From contig MNCI01008026.1 of NCBI GenBank assembly GCA_015680685.1, positions 137,105 through 201,104 on the forward strand: a stretch of DNA of 64,000 nucleotides, in the 5' to 3' direction. This DNA comes from Gnetum montanum (Eukaryota > Streptophyta > Gnetopsida > Gnetales > Gnetaceae). Shown in pieces: positions 1 through 10,533 of this stretch (positions within the stretch are counted from its first letter, which is position 1; each line of letters opens with the position of its first letter). Position numbers and translations under genes: made by a program. Below the pieces are notes generated by a model. The model ran no database searches. It was not told the origin of the DNA and saw nothing but the letters and a program-made list of their open reading frames with translations.

Positions 1-1136
1 AAAAGAAGGTAAAGCAAGTATGATTAATTAACCAAGACAAGAAAATAAAAAAGGACAAGAAAATAGGCAAGGATACTTATTGATAGAAAGGGAAAGTAGC
101 TAGAGTAGAAGATGTTATAGACTCAAATTTAAAAAAGGAGGATGAATGTGACATTTGTCAATATGAACATGCACAGGGCTATTGCCCAATTATGTTACAT
201 CTACAAGAGTTTGGGACTTTTGTTTTGAATTCCAAGTTTCTGAAAAAGCAAATACCTAGGAGATTGCCTTATCTACAAGGAAATTATAGACAGTCCTACA
301 ACCAATAGTGCTACCTAAGTAGGACTCCTCCTCAACCTCAATACTACTATCAACAATAATGACAAAACACATAGTCATGGGGAATGCCATCATTAGACAA
401 CAAGACCCCTATTACTAGTTATACCCTTATGGATCCTATGTTTAATAACATGTTTCTTTGAATGGTTCTACTACCCATTCTTCAATGCACCACTATTATT
501 CTCCTGAATAGCATCATTCCATGCCTCTCACCATCCATCATATCCTTAATACTTTCATACTCCCCTCCAACATATGTCACAACAAATAATATAAGAAGAA
601 TTGTTGCCACAACCTAACAAAAGAATGCAGCTTTTTTTGTGAACATACAAAGGGATAATAATCCTAGTAGCCCTAAGAAAAAGCCTTGGGAATGTTCTTT
701 CTTTAGGATAGATCCCACACATGTGAATAAAACTAGTAGACCTACTAGCTCATTAGAACTAGTACAAGGACAATATGATGCAACCCCATTCCTCACAAAA
801 ATAATACCTTCTAATTTGATGCAAAAGCCAACATCTCTCCCCACCCAAAAAAACATAAAAATTGAAAATGATACTATGGAGAGACAAAAAATTCCATGCA
901 TGACTGATAATGATAAAGGGTGAAATTATGGGTCAAAACTCCAAAGTATTAACATGATCCCTATACTAATCCACAACAAGCTTGAGGAACAAGTGTGTGT
1001 GCAAAACCATGTCTACACAAAAATCACTACATTAAAAGACACCCAATGGTTAGAAAATAAGAATACCAAATCATCCAAAAGATACATGGAAACATTCAAT
1101 ACACTTATCAACCTTTGTCTTAAGAAAATTAACTAA
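1..1136 (+). pseudogene. Gag C-terminal fragment of element D with variant zinc motif
   Basis: A degenerate reading frame resembles the end of Gag in elements A and B. At 147-191 it encodes CDICQYEH followed by a fourth Cys, spaced C-x2-C-x3-H-x4-C, then a conserved HLQEFG and PRRLPYLQGNY stretch and a Gln/Pro/Tyr-rich tail. The classical retroviral knuckle has four residues between the second Cys and the His; here there are three. Near 885 a KIPCMT phrase corresponds to the KVPCIT/RVPCIV phrase that lies after the protease in C and B, so the protease core has been lost between about 850 and 885. Several stops interrupt it. Confidence 0.6.
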
Positions 1137-1841
1137 ATAAAAAACTTAGAAAAGAACATCTTATGCTCTAAGTACATACCAAAAGAAATTATTAAACAAG
1201 AAACCCCAAAAACTAAAATAGAAGATCAAAAAGGAAACAAATCTAGACATTCTAAAAAGAAAACACCTTCTATTCTAGCTAAATATATGTCTCCATAAGG
1301 ATTTAAACATGATTATCATCAATGTTAAATGTGCTAATAAGAAAAAACTTAAATCACTAAAAATGATAAATGGAAAACTTATGGTGTATAATTAAGGGAA
1401 TGTGTGGTCTATTTTTTGAAATTTCATTTGTGTTTTATGGATATTTACTATATTTTTGTTAATAATGTTGCTAGTCATGATGCAGAAGTTAACATCATTT
1501 ATTGAGTCTTTTTTCCTATGCTATCAAGATGATTGGGTATATAATTGTGTAAAACAATGAGACCATGTCATCCATCCCTTTAGTTTCTATAAATAAGTGG
1601 TCTTTATGAAGAAAGTAATTTGGTTCTCCTTACATGGAACTAAAATTAACTCATGATCATTATGCCTTAAAGAAAGGGAGAAAGATCAAGAGGGAATGGC
1701 AAAGGATGTGACATTAAGAAAATTTGATAATTGTCTATACTTCCTCTATGGGTCTTACTACTCTATTTTTTATATCATTACTTACATTTTATTTTTTATG
1801 GAAGCCTATTCTTGAATAAGTGTTTCCTTGTCATGTCATTA

Positions 1842-2040
1842 GGAAGACATGTTACCCATGCCTGAAGGTAGTCCTCTAGCAAGGAAAGCATAGTCATTAA
1901 TTAATTAATTCATAAAGAAACTAATTGTTTAGGTACCACTAGAAAGACATGTTACCCATGCTTGAAGCTACACCTTTGGTGGGATTAGCATTGGTTATGA
2001 GGCTAGAAAGACATGTTACCCATGGATGAATGCACCTCTC
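1842..2040 (+). repeat. Three dispersed copies of a hairpin-like motif
   Basis: The phrase GAAAGACATGTTACCCATG occurs at about 1842, 1941 and 2004, with one early mismatch in the first copy. It is followed by TGCC-TGAA-GGTA in the first, TGCT-TGAA-GCTA in the second and a degraded version in the third. Copies one and two could fold as short stems closed by TGAA, with paired changes between them. Element A has two copies (31662, 31761), element B has one (54948), and element C has none at the matching place. Confidence 0.6.
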
Positions 2041-2474
2041 TAACCAATAGCCAAATTTTCTCAAATTTTAATGATTAAATAATTACTTAATTAAAATTAC
2101 TTCCTTGTTTTCTTTTGTTGAGTAGTGATGTTTTCATATGGTTGTGATGATCCTATGGTGGTAAGTTCGAGATGATGCAATGCAATGTCATTGGCAAAGG
2201 TATGGAATTGGTTTGAAACTTGGATGGATAGGCATGATGGTCATCTTAATCATAATTAACACAAAAACCTATTGCATACATGGTAAGGTACCTCACATTC
2301 CAATCTTTGCAATCCCTTTTTATCTTATTATTCTCATTATTCATCTCATTACTACATGTAATTATGCACCTAATGGTTTTATATAGTATAGTGTAGGATC
2401 CTAACAAAGATAGTTGTGTGTTGTTTGAAATAAAGGCATGATCTACATTTAACTTCTAAGGTGTCCATGGACAT

Positions 2475-3490
2475 TGATGAGTGGTGAGGTACCCCTACAC
2501 TCAACCATACAAAACGAGCGTAGCACGCACGATCTAATCAAACTCCATAGACTAAGTGCCTACATGCCCCATGGAATACTTGGGGTTAATCATCCGTTGT
2601 CTTCCCAGACTTACTTGTGATTGTCACGGTGTATGATTAAGTCCGAGGTATATGATTTTTATGTTCTTTTATGTTTTATCTCCTATGCTATCGAGGTGAA
2701 GAGTTGAAGAAACTAACTAACTCTAACTAATGAACTAAGTCTAAATTACCTAGCATCAGCATCTGTTCCACTTACCGTACACACCCTGAACCGATGCAAC
2801 CGCAGCTACCAAATGCTAATCATTGCTGGGATCATCATGTGTAACGCACATGCTTGAAGTGGTCATATTAAGGCACTTATCTAGGAGGAAAGGGTTGAGA
2901 AAGCTAATCTAGCCTAAGTGCGATAAGCAGCTGATTCCTTGACTAACCGTACACATCTTTGTGCACGACTACCATTGGGATTACCAAGTGCAGATCCTGA
3001 ATACGCCACTGGGTTACCAAGTAGTCATACTAGATGCTCGTAATCAAGTTGTACTCATTCTACATTGCGATGAGCAGCCGATTCCTTGACTATCCGTACA
3101 CATCCTTAGATGCTCATAATCAAGTTGTACTCATTCCGCATTACTAAGAGAAAGCAATGAGTAAAATCCTATTCCATGCACTACAAGGTTTATCCAGGAA
3201 GTTCATCTTTATTGCCGTACACAACTTGTGTTCAGGTACAATGTTGCTCAAATAAAGATTCATTCACTTTAGGACTCCTACTGCTGGCACATGGAAAATA
3301 TTCTATCTCTAGAGCGATCAATCTGCAAGAGTTTTCCTACTTCTAGCCCAAGATGAGGAAACAAGGGAGAGCTACCTCTTATTTATAGACTTGGCGACGG
3401 ACCACGATATCGCGTACGAGATATCGCAAGGGATGACGCGATATCGCGACGGCCACGATATCGCGGCCTATGCGATATTGCGTCTCATCA
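2475..3490 (-). mobile_element. 3' LTR of Ty3 element C (minus orientation)
   Basis: The segment begins TGATGAGTGG and ends GTCTCATCA, giving TGATGAG/CTCATCA inverted ends. It shares long phrases with the LTRs at 21315-22102, 47327-48055 and 62341-63020. On the minus strand the order is a palindrome-rich U3, TATAAATA at 3387-3380, then the transcribed part. To the right (5' on the minus strand) lies a purine-rich CAGTCATGGGGGTA tract, the usual polypurine tract, so this is the 3' LTR and the element's internal part extends to the right. The 5 bases outside its left end are GACAT; no matching duplication or partner LTR was found. Confidence 0.85.
3380..3481 (-). promoter_or_regulatory. LTR U3 promoter: palindrome array and TATA box
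   Basis: Five GATATC-centred near-palindromes (forms such as ACGATATCGC, GCGATATCGC, GCGATATTGC) crowd into 3402-3481 at the start of the LTR, just upstream of a minus-strand TATAAATA at 3387-3380. Related LTRs have three copies (22052-22095) and one (62352-62362). Position and TATA suggest enhancer-like binding sites; this is inference. Confidence 0.55.
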
Positions 3491-5385
3491 TACCCCCATG
3501 ACTGAATGAAAACTCATCCTTGAGTTCCTTACAATAATTTCAGGAAGGTATGGGATTATTGAGGGGAATGGAACTAATGGGATGACATGTGAATGGATCA
3601 TCATTACAAGACTTGACAAAACTGGTGTTCATGACAACAAGGGTGAACACCTTATTACATTGACATTAGGCCTCATTTGGTAGCTGAGAAAGAGAGAGAG
3701 AAAGAAGTGTTGTTGTTGCCAGCGCCAAGATTATGCCTTTAATTATCCATCCGTAAGCACACCATCGATCTTGCTCCTTGCAAGGCCACTTCTAGTACTG
3801 CTCCATTCCAAGTGTTTACTCCAGATCCAATCCGTTGTTGTTTGATCGCCATCTGCACACACAACGCAATCATATATTAGCAAGGGTAAATGAATCATCA
3901 TGTAATTAATACCTTACTTCGGTGTAGGTTTTGGCTAGGTTGTGGTATGGCTGATATGGATCGGGAGATATATTACTGATGACTGCCGAAGGTGTGGGGG
4001 TTAGGAGGAAAATCAAAAAATTTGGGGCTAGGAGAAAATCAAAAAAATCTGGCCCCGTACCCCCATGACTAATCGCGAACCTCCGGTAGCGTTAGAATGG
4101 AGAAAGAAAAGAAGTAAAAAAGATAGATAAAAAGGGACAACTATGGAATCGATGAAATGGATGTCAAGATGGAAATGAACAAAAGAAAATTAATTGCACA
4201 AATGTTAGGGGAAATAATTTAACTGGTGCACCAAATAGGAATGTCAGTGGGTCCTCCCCAAAGTCGGCTCATGCCCTTAATGCCCTGACAAACCCACATT
4301 CAAAGAGTCCGTAGGCTCTGGGAATGTCAATTGGAACAAGAGTTAAAGTCTTAACCACAAGAATTTACCAAAAAGAAAACAATGCATCAACCAAAATATA
4401 TACACTAATGATACAACTGGCAATGAGGTGAAGAATGGAGAGAAGGATGGAGAGAATAGAATGGAATGGAATCCCAAGAACAAGATGGTGTACAGCCCCT
4501 TATGTAGTTCATGATTAATGTGACTTAGCAAATCCCATTCCAAGTCCAGCCTCAAACCAACCACATCCAATGACTTCGCATCAATGCATTTGGCTAAATC
4601 ATCCACTTGGATAATAAGGATGCCTTCCCCAAGAGTCACCACCATTCTAACAAAACAAAGAAGAGAATGGGAAGCGAGAAGGGCCTTAGTTAGAGGGAAC
4701 ACTTTTGGTTCCATAACCAGTGCTTGTAGCCCAAGTTTATATTATCTAAGGGGTGTGCTTTGAATTCTCACTTAGTTTTTTTGCTTCTTTTTTTCTCATG
4801 TTTTGTGTTTTTATGCGTGAGAACCACACCATGCAAAGACTTTTTTATTTTTATTGTCTCAGCTTTCGATAATTGGGGTAAGATCGGAACGACGAGAAAA
4901 CTCAAAAAGAAAACATCTAAGAACCCAAGAGAACGGCCAACACAAAAGCATCAAGCTCCCTTGAAGTCACACTCGTTTCAATTCTTGAGTCCTTCCTTAG
5001 TTTGAGAAATACCCAATCACCGATTCGTTAAAGTTCTTATTAGAAGGGGACTGTACATTTCCGAGCTAAGAGAGACCATAGAACTTGGTGGATGGATGGA
5101 TGAAGTGAACTCATTTCCTGCCATATTAAAAGAAACATACCTTAGTATCAACATTGTGACTTAAAGGTAAAAACCAAACAGTAGCAATCAATATGAAAAC
5201 AGTTCATACCATCATTTCGAACACTTATTGGGTAACAAACTTACAGGGTGGATACACACACACAAACACACACAAAATGGAAAAGTATAACGATGTTGTA
5301 AAACAAAAACAAGAAAAGTTAAAGAAAGTTGTAAAACAAAAACTTGTAAAACAAAAATCAAAAAAGAACTGAGGGCCCCATATGA
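3491..5385 (-). other. 3' internal non-coding region of element C
   Basis: On the minus strand this runs from a junction near 5400 to the polypurine tract at 3491-3504. It shares phrases with the post-integrase region of element B: the tract after pol (CAGTCATGGGGGAGATGGCC near 5385-5410), the GCGAAGTCATTGGA phrase near 4580, and the GGGCATTAAGGGCATGA phrase with GGGGAGGACCC near 4260-4310. It lacks both the hairpin motif and the extra 3' ORF of A and B. A second polypurine-like TCATGGGGGTA lies near 4065. The minus-strand open frame at 4343-4714 sits in this region; I do not recognise it as a protein. An AC-rich microsatellite is at about 5250-5275. Confidence 0.6.
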
Positions 5386-6697
5386 TTAGCATAGGTGGCC
5401 ATCTCCCCCATGACTGAGTGGAAAGGGAGAGATCCGAAATAATGAGTGCCTATTTGAATTTCTAAGAAGTGTCCAACTTCTCCCAATTGATGATCTTAGA
5501 TTAAGGGGTGGAAGTTGGCGATGCTCATATTCCAATGTATCTATGCCTTCGTTGTTGGCATGGTTTGTCTCCTCAGTTCGTTCCATGCATATTTTTTTGC
5601 TCTTTCGAGTAGCTGTCAACCACGGGGTGTCTACTACTTGTTGTGTGGTTGCTACATATAGACATCTTTGTTTCAAAATTTCAATGGCACACCTGTTACA
5701 TGGAGGAGATGAGCATCCCTTCATGTCATCACCCGATGGATCACTGTATGTGATGCATGGAACTTTCCTCTTCTCGATCTTTCCATAAATGTTTATCTTA
5801 GAGATTTTCAAGGAAAGATCATAGAGCCTAAGGCATGCGTCTACTATACTCAGCCATGCCCTTCCCATTATAATTGAGAAGTCCCCTTCGTTGTTGTTCA
5901 CTTCGATCACCAGAAAATCATCTGGGTAAGACCAACCACACACAATGGTAATGACATCCTCCACCAATCCCAAGGGAATGGTGATGGATTGGTTAGCCAA
6001 CTCAAGTTGGATGTTGCTCTTCTTAAGTTGGGGCAGGTTCCAGGCGTGAAACATCTCTTGTGAAATTAAGTTGACTCCGGAACCTGAGTCAAGGAGAGCC
6101 CTATGTGGTTCATTTTCGACTACTTGAAGGTAGATTAAGGGACTTCCAGGATTAGTTAGTTTCCTGGGAAGGTGGCCTATCTTGATCCAGTCGGTTATGG
6201 TATGCATTAACATAACCGTATGCGTTAAGCTCTGTTGGACTGAAGGGTGCTCCGAAGTGTTAGATGGTGGAGTGTACATGGGCTCAACCGCTTGTTGTTG
6301 CGAGAGTTTGTCTAGGCTTTTGGTTCTGAAGAAGGGTCTTCTCTTTTTACAGTTTTAAAAACTAGCAGCAGGTTGAATATTTATAGCTCTCGTAGTGTGA
6401 TGCTGCTACAGTTGAGGAGGAAGTTCCCCTTGCATTGTTGGAGCAGGAGGTGTTATGGGAACTACTTCTAGAAGAGGTGCAAATGGATTTGGAGGATGGT
6501 GTGGGTATGGAGTGTCTCCCAGAGGAGAAGGAGTCCTCCTAAAGTACTCTCAAACTTGGTAGTGATGTTGGGGAGTTGTGTGACTCATAGAGTCACTTGG
6601 AGAAATCAACTGCTGCACATAATATCCATAAGGGTTAGGCTACTGGTAAGGGTACTGATGTTTCGGCGATGGCATCCCCCACGACTGTGGGTATTGC
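5386..6697 (-). pseudogene. Gag C-terminus and aspartic protease of Ty3 element C
   Basis: The uninterrupted frame at 6279-5386 (297 codons) is a retropepsin-type protease. It has the catalytic D-S-G at residues 64-66 inside RALLDSGSGVNLIS and the later IIMGRAWLS strand typical of Ty3 proteases, followed by the KRKVPCITYSD linker. Upstream, 6280-6697 is the Gln/Pro-rich end of Gag, related to the PQSWGMPSP phrase of B, but broken by stops. Downstream the frame runs straight into the post-pol region, so reverse transcriptase, RNase H and integrase are missing. This is the only intact protease active site in the window: A and B have lost theirs. The right end is an assembly gap. Confidence 0.8.
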
Positions 6698-6864
6698 NNN
6701 NNNNNNNNNNNNNNNNNNNNNNNNNNNNNNNNNNNNNNNNNNNNNNNNNNNNNNNNNNNNNNNNNNNNNNNNNNNNNNNNNNNNNNNNNNNNNNNNNNNN
6801 NNNNNNNNNNNNNNNNNNNNNNNNNNNNNNNNNNNNNNNNNNNNNNNNNNNNNNNNNNNNNNNN
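6698..6864. other. Assembly gap (167 N)
   Basis: A run of N separates the Gag end of element C from a pararetroviral reverse transcriptase. Whether the two are truly adjacent is not known. Open frames drawn across the gap are artefacts. Confidence 0.95.
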
Positions 6865-7500
6865 AAAGGCATAACCTTCCATTCAAATAACCCTTGAGGC
6901 ATTGAAAATGCCGTTTTGTGAATATCTTCTGGGGTTATGCGGATTTGATGATATCCACTTTTACAATCAAACTTACTAAACACCTTCTTTGCTGCAACAT
7001 TTTGGATTAACAGCTCCTTATTTGGCAAAGGCCACTTTATGTCGATAGTAACAGCATTTAGAGGAATATAATTAATCACCATTCGCGCTTTACCTCTTGT
7101 GATCTCCGCATGATTTCGTACTATGAAGCTAGAACATGCATAATTAGATTGAGATTTCTGAATTAATCCTTTACCAAGAAATTCTGCAAGCTGATTCTCC
7201 ATCTCAAGCGTGTCCTGCTGGTTGAGTACTATGACTTTGGATTGAACTGGAATGTTGTGAACTGTAGGGATATGTGCTTCTGGACTATCACGATTCCAAA
7301 ACTACAGTGGATGTTCACAGCAACATTTCTTTAATTCTGAAAAACACATACTAAGCATTTGTTGACCTGGATCTGTTAAGTTGATATGTGATTTTTTCAT
7401 TTGTTGAATCCTGGCATACTTCTGTCTTGCTAAATCTTCTAGTTCCATCTGTGAAATCACTTCCTTTAAGGATGGATTATGCTTGTTGAATGTTGATCTA
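6865..7500 (-). pseudogene. Copy 1: reverse transcriptase, N-terminal part
   Basis: The minus strand encodes the first part of a caulimovirid RT: the GKGLIQ entry motif, the MVINYIPLN motif and the FDCKSGYHQI motif with its catalytic Asp. It stops at FEWKVMP where the assembly gap begins, so the YIDD box is not present. Over the overlap the protein matches copy 2 at 10814-11150 with no difference that I can see. The preceding linker (7500-7203) also corresponds to copy 2, with a few substitutions. Confidence 0.85.
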
Positions 7501-7922
7501 ATCTGGGGATGCTAGTTCTTTAACAACTGTATTGGAATGCGACTGAGAATAATTTTTGTGCGCGGCTCTTGTTGTACAAGTGGTTGTGTACAAACTATCA
7601 TGTCTTGCCCAACTGTATATGGTCCTAATGTATCCATGAAATGAGCTCCTAGACCAATATCAAATCCACTATCTGAAATCTAAAAAAAAATTGCTGTTCC
7701 AATAGATTCATCATTTAATTTGATTGGGATATTGAAGGCAAACTGAGAAAGCTGTCTTGTGCCATTCATGGTTTCTAAGGTCATGGCCTTACTAGTTACC
7801 CAACATTCTAAAACATCTTTATGACAAAAATTTAATGAAGCTCATGTATCAATGAAAGCTTGATATTTTTTCCACTTGCTTTGCCCATCTACAACTATCT
7901 TTACTGGAATTAACAAAACATT
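7500..7922 (-). pseudogene. Copy 1: aspartic protease with stop in the active site
   Basis: Between coat and RT, in the usual caulimovirid order, the minus strand encodes a retropepsin-like stretch. The catalytic triad D-T-G is disrupted: the third codon is TGA at 7844-7842, most simply a change of GGA. A second stop lies near 7681. The frame otherwise reads through a plausible flap region. This is the only copy of the protease in the array. Confidence 0.7.
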
Positions 7923-9479
7923 CTATAATCCTAAAAGATGCTTGATCTGAAGTTGGATTTGTGGATCTACCTTTTCTGGTGGTGGTGGCATGATCCAATT
8001 TTTGATTTCGGTATTGACTGGAAATCTTTTCTGGTATGGAGTGGCCAAAAACTGTGGAAGTTTTTGCTGAATAACTTTTGGTGGAGGTTCTTCATCTGAA
8101 TCTTCTTCAGAAGCTGCTTTTAACAAAGTCTCCTTGCATCCTAGTGTAGATGTTACACTAGAGTCTCTATCTGCATCGACCATTGGTACTTCCTCCTCTG
8201 CTCTGAATGAGGCGGAATCATCAGACCATATAGGTTCATCATTCATCCATGTGTTAATTTCCTTTTCTAATTCAATATCTGAGAACCATTCTTCGATTAT
8301 TTCTTCCAAATTTGCTACTTGCATCATGAGGCTTCGGTGTTGTACCTCCTCCTTGACCATTGATTCTTCTTTGGGCTCATCTTCTGTTGATTCTGATTCA
8401 GGGCTTGACATTTCTTCCAAATCACTGCTATCAGAAAGAACTTGAATGGCGAACACTTGTTCAGTTTCTTCTTCTGGGTTTTCTACTGGTTCCCAATCAG
8501 CAATATAACTTTCAAAGAAAGCTTTTACCTTCGAATTCACCTTTTCTTTCCTCTGAGGACATTCATGAGCATAATGGCCTTGGTTTTTGCAAGAATAGCA
8601 AGTAACCTTCTTTCGATTGAACAGACCTTTCCTTCTTTTGGCAAAAAATTTCTTGGGGCTGGGACGTTTGAAAGATCTTCTCCATTTTCGTTGTCTATAC
8701 CTTGGTGGTGCCGAAAAATTTCGTCAAGGCTACCGTTGTTTTCCAGACGCTTTTCCTCTTCTTGGTGGCTTACCAAAAACATCAACTCCATCCAAATTTG
8801 CACAGACTTCAGCAGATGGAAGCAAATTATGCAATTGAATATTGTAACAAGCAGCTTGGACCTCTTGCCTCACCATATGAATTAGATCTATGAAATAAGT
8901 GAGGGATAAATCAATATTTTTCTCCATTTCTTTGTAGAGTACCATTTGCCCCAATTTTGCAGGTAAACTTCCCAAATAAAGATAAGGAATCATTGGATCT
9001 CTGTGAAGCGCTAATCTATACACCTCATTTTAATACTCGGCACTAAACTGCTCAAAATATCTTAAATCTTCTAACTTTCTTTGGCTAAGCAATAATTTAT
9101 CCTTTAATCTTAGATTGGCAGATAAATCTACAGTAAATTCGGTAACCAAAGAAACAAACACACCTTGTAATCCTATATCAAGGATTTGATTCTTCTGGTC
9201 TTGAGTTGTTCCTTCCCACCAATGTCGAACTTTACCACATGCTCGTGTGAAGGCGCCTAGAATAACTGTCTTTTCATCCACATGAAGCACTTGCATGCTG
9301 ATTCTAAGTTGATCAATCCATAATCGGATTGCATGAAGAACTTCTTTTGGAGGGAGATAATTGATGTCGATGGCTGAAATCGAGGTTGCTGGCCAATGCT
9401 GAAAAGCTGTAAAGACTGGAGGGTCTGTTGGCGGTCCTCTTTGCCAAGGTGGATTAGCATAGGTTCTTCTGGCCATCAT
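7923..9479 (-). pseudogene. Copy 1: coat protein region with CCHC zinc knuckle
   Basis: One minus-strand frame runs from 9479 to 7923 and is interrupted by stops at 9032-9030, 8732-8730 and 8726-8724. The first part (9479-8730) is a helical capsid-like domain. It is followed by a strongly basic stretch, a perfect C-x2-C-x4-H-x4-C zinc knuckle at about 8595-8555 (CYSCKNQGHYAHEC), and an acidic Glu/Ser-rich tail to 7923. Basic region, knuckle and acidic tail in this order are typical of caulimovirid coat proteins. The stops at 9030 and 8730 recur at exactly matching places in copy 4. Confidence 0.82.
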
Positions 9480-10079
9480 GATTTGATGCTAACAATCATC
9501 CTTAGAGTCTGATGATGAAGCTGCACTCGTAGCAGACTTTGGTTCTTGCCTTTTCTCCAGTTGCATCTTTTTAATTCACTCAATGAGGAGCCGATCTCAC
9601 GGATCACTGAAAACTGGCTTGCTTGATCATTGAACAGGCTCGCTTGCTTTTGGGAGCGTTAGCTGATTGTCTATTGTGAAGGCGGTCTTCAATCGTTGTT
9701 TAGTCTCGCTCGCTTGTTGTTGTCTTTTGTGTACTATGGCATCATATTCTGCAAGGTGATTGGCCATTTCCTGAGACATGTTGACTAACCGAGTATCAAT
9801 GTGATTTATACCTTGCTCTAGGTGCACCACTTGATCATGAATTTGAGTAATGTGTTGAGACGCATATGACATCCAATGACACAAATAGTTCAATTGTCTT
9901 GTATTGTCCGGCTGATCCTGAGAACTGCTAGCCTTATGTTCCAATAGATAACTGCAATCTGCTCTAGTTGTTTGCTGCTCTGCTTCAGATGCTATTGTAG
10001 CATAGGCACCTTTGGGCGGCCATTGTCCTCCTTGCAATAATCTTCTCGATCCCGCTTGTCTGTATGAGGGCTGCATCAT
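9480..10079 (-). pseudogene. Copy 1: coiled-coil segment between movement protein and coat
   Basis: The frame 10079-9627 encodes a Gln-rich segment with a heptad-like helical stretch (residues about 70-130: ITQIHDQVVHLEQGINHID and onward), probably a coiled coil of the virion-associated type. It continues toward the coat domain but is broken by TGA codons near 9637 and 9578 that read CGA in copy 4. Function by position only. Confidence 0.6.
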
Positions 10080-10525
10080 CAGAATTGTTGCACGGGTGTC
10101 ATAGCTCGGAGATGATGATTCAGCGTATTTCTATGATGGCAGAACTGGTGGTAATGTTTCCAGACTGATAGTTGCTTGCTGACCAAATTGCTGAATAGGA
10201 TATTGACTCCATCGGCGTTTGGATTTTTTCCACCGTCTTGAATTCTTGAGCTTGAAGCAGATTTTGAATTTTTGAAAAACTTTGAATATAATTGGGTGTT
10301 TGGATAGATCTTCCACAAGCTGTCAAATGTTGACTACCTTTGGGAAATTGAACTCCCCACTTCAACTTATGATTCATCAAAATGGTGTTGGATAACTGAT
10401 ACGTTCCTCTAACTGCCACTGCTGCATATACTGATCCTGGAAGTAAATCAATACCATGTATTTCTATACATAATAATAAAGCATTTGTAATGTAATCATC
10501 TATTACTCTTATGAATGTATTTTTT
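10080..10525 (-). pseudogene. Copy 1: movement protein C-terminal part
   Basis: The minus frame from about 10533 to 10120 encodes IHGIDLLPGSVYAAVAVRG and a following beta-rich stretch that I read as the end of a 30K-type caulimovirid movement protein. Copy 3 supplies the N-terminal part of the same protein (16131-16826). The assignment rests on position upstream of the coat and on weak motif likeness. The copy starts abruptly at the inversion joint near 10525. Confidence 0.5.
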
Positions 10526-10533
10526 AAGAACAA
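10520..10533. other. Head-to-head joint between copies 1 and 2
   Basis: Left of this point the minus strand reads movement protein; right of it the plus strand reads the protease-RT linker (starting NKHNPSLKEV). These two regions are several kilobases apart in a caulimovirid genome, so this is an inversion joint. The shared bases are too few to call a homology. Confidence 0.75.

Larger units (their letters stand above)
1..2474 (+). mobile_element. Ty3/gypsy derivative D, pol-less, cut off by window edge and by element C
   Basis: This is the internal part of a Ty3/gypsy retrotransposon on the + strand. Positions 1 to about 935 read like the Gag C-terminus and pre-protease linker of elements A and B in this window. 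From about 1390 the sequence instead matches the non-coding region that follows integrase in A and B, including the phrase about target-site-like 'catccatcc' near 1570 and the hairpin motifs at 1842-2040. Protease core, reverse transcriptase, RNase H and integrase are absent, so this is a deleted or non-autonomous copy. It ends where the LTR of element C begins at 2475. No LTR of its own is visible. Relationship to A and B is seen directly by matching phrases; the deletion history is inferred. Confidence 0.7.

Noticed and set aside
2470-3495. Solo LTR at the left of element C
   Set aside because: Outer 5 bases do not match (GACAT and TACCC), and a polypurine tract with internal sequence lies on the right, so it is a 3' LTR.
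5250-5275. CRISPR-like or telomeric repeat
   Set aside because: It is a simple AC microsatellite; no spaced repeats of CRISPR type occur in the window.
6496-7202. Open frames running across the N gap, including a frame joining RT to Gag-like sequence
   Set aside because: The N run contributes no stops, so these frames are artefacts of the gap.
8134-8445. Open frame on + strand, repeated at 16946-17257
   Set aside because: Antisense of the acidic tail of the viral coat region; both copies are shadows.
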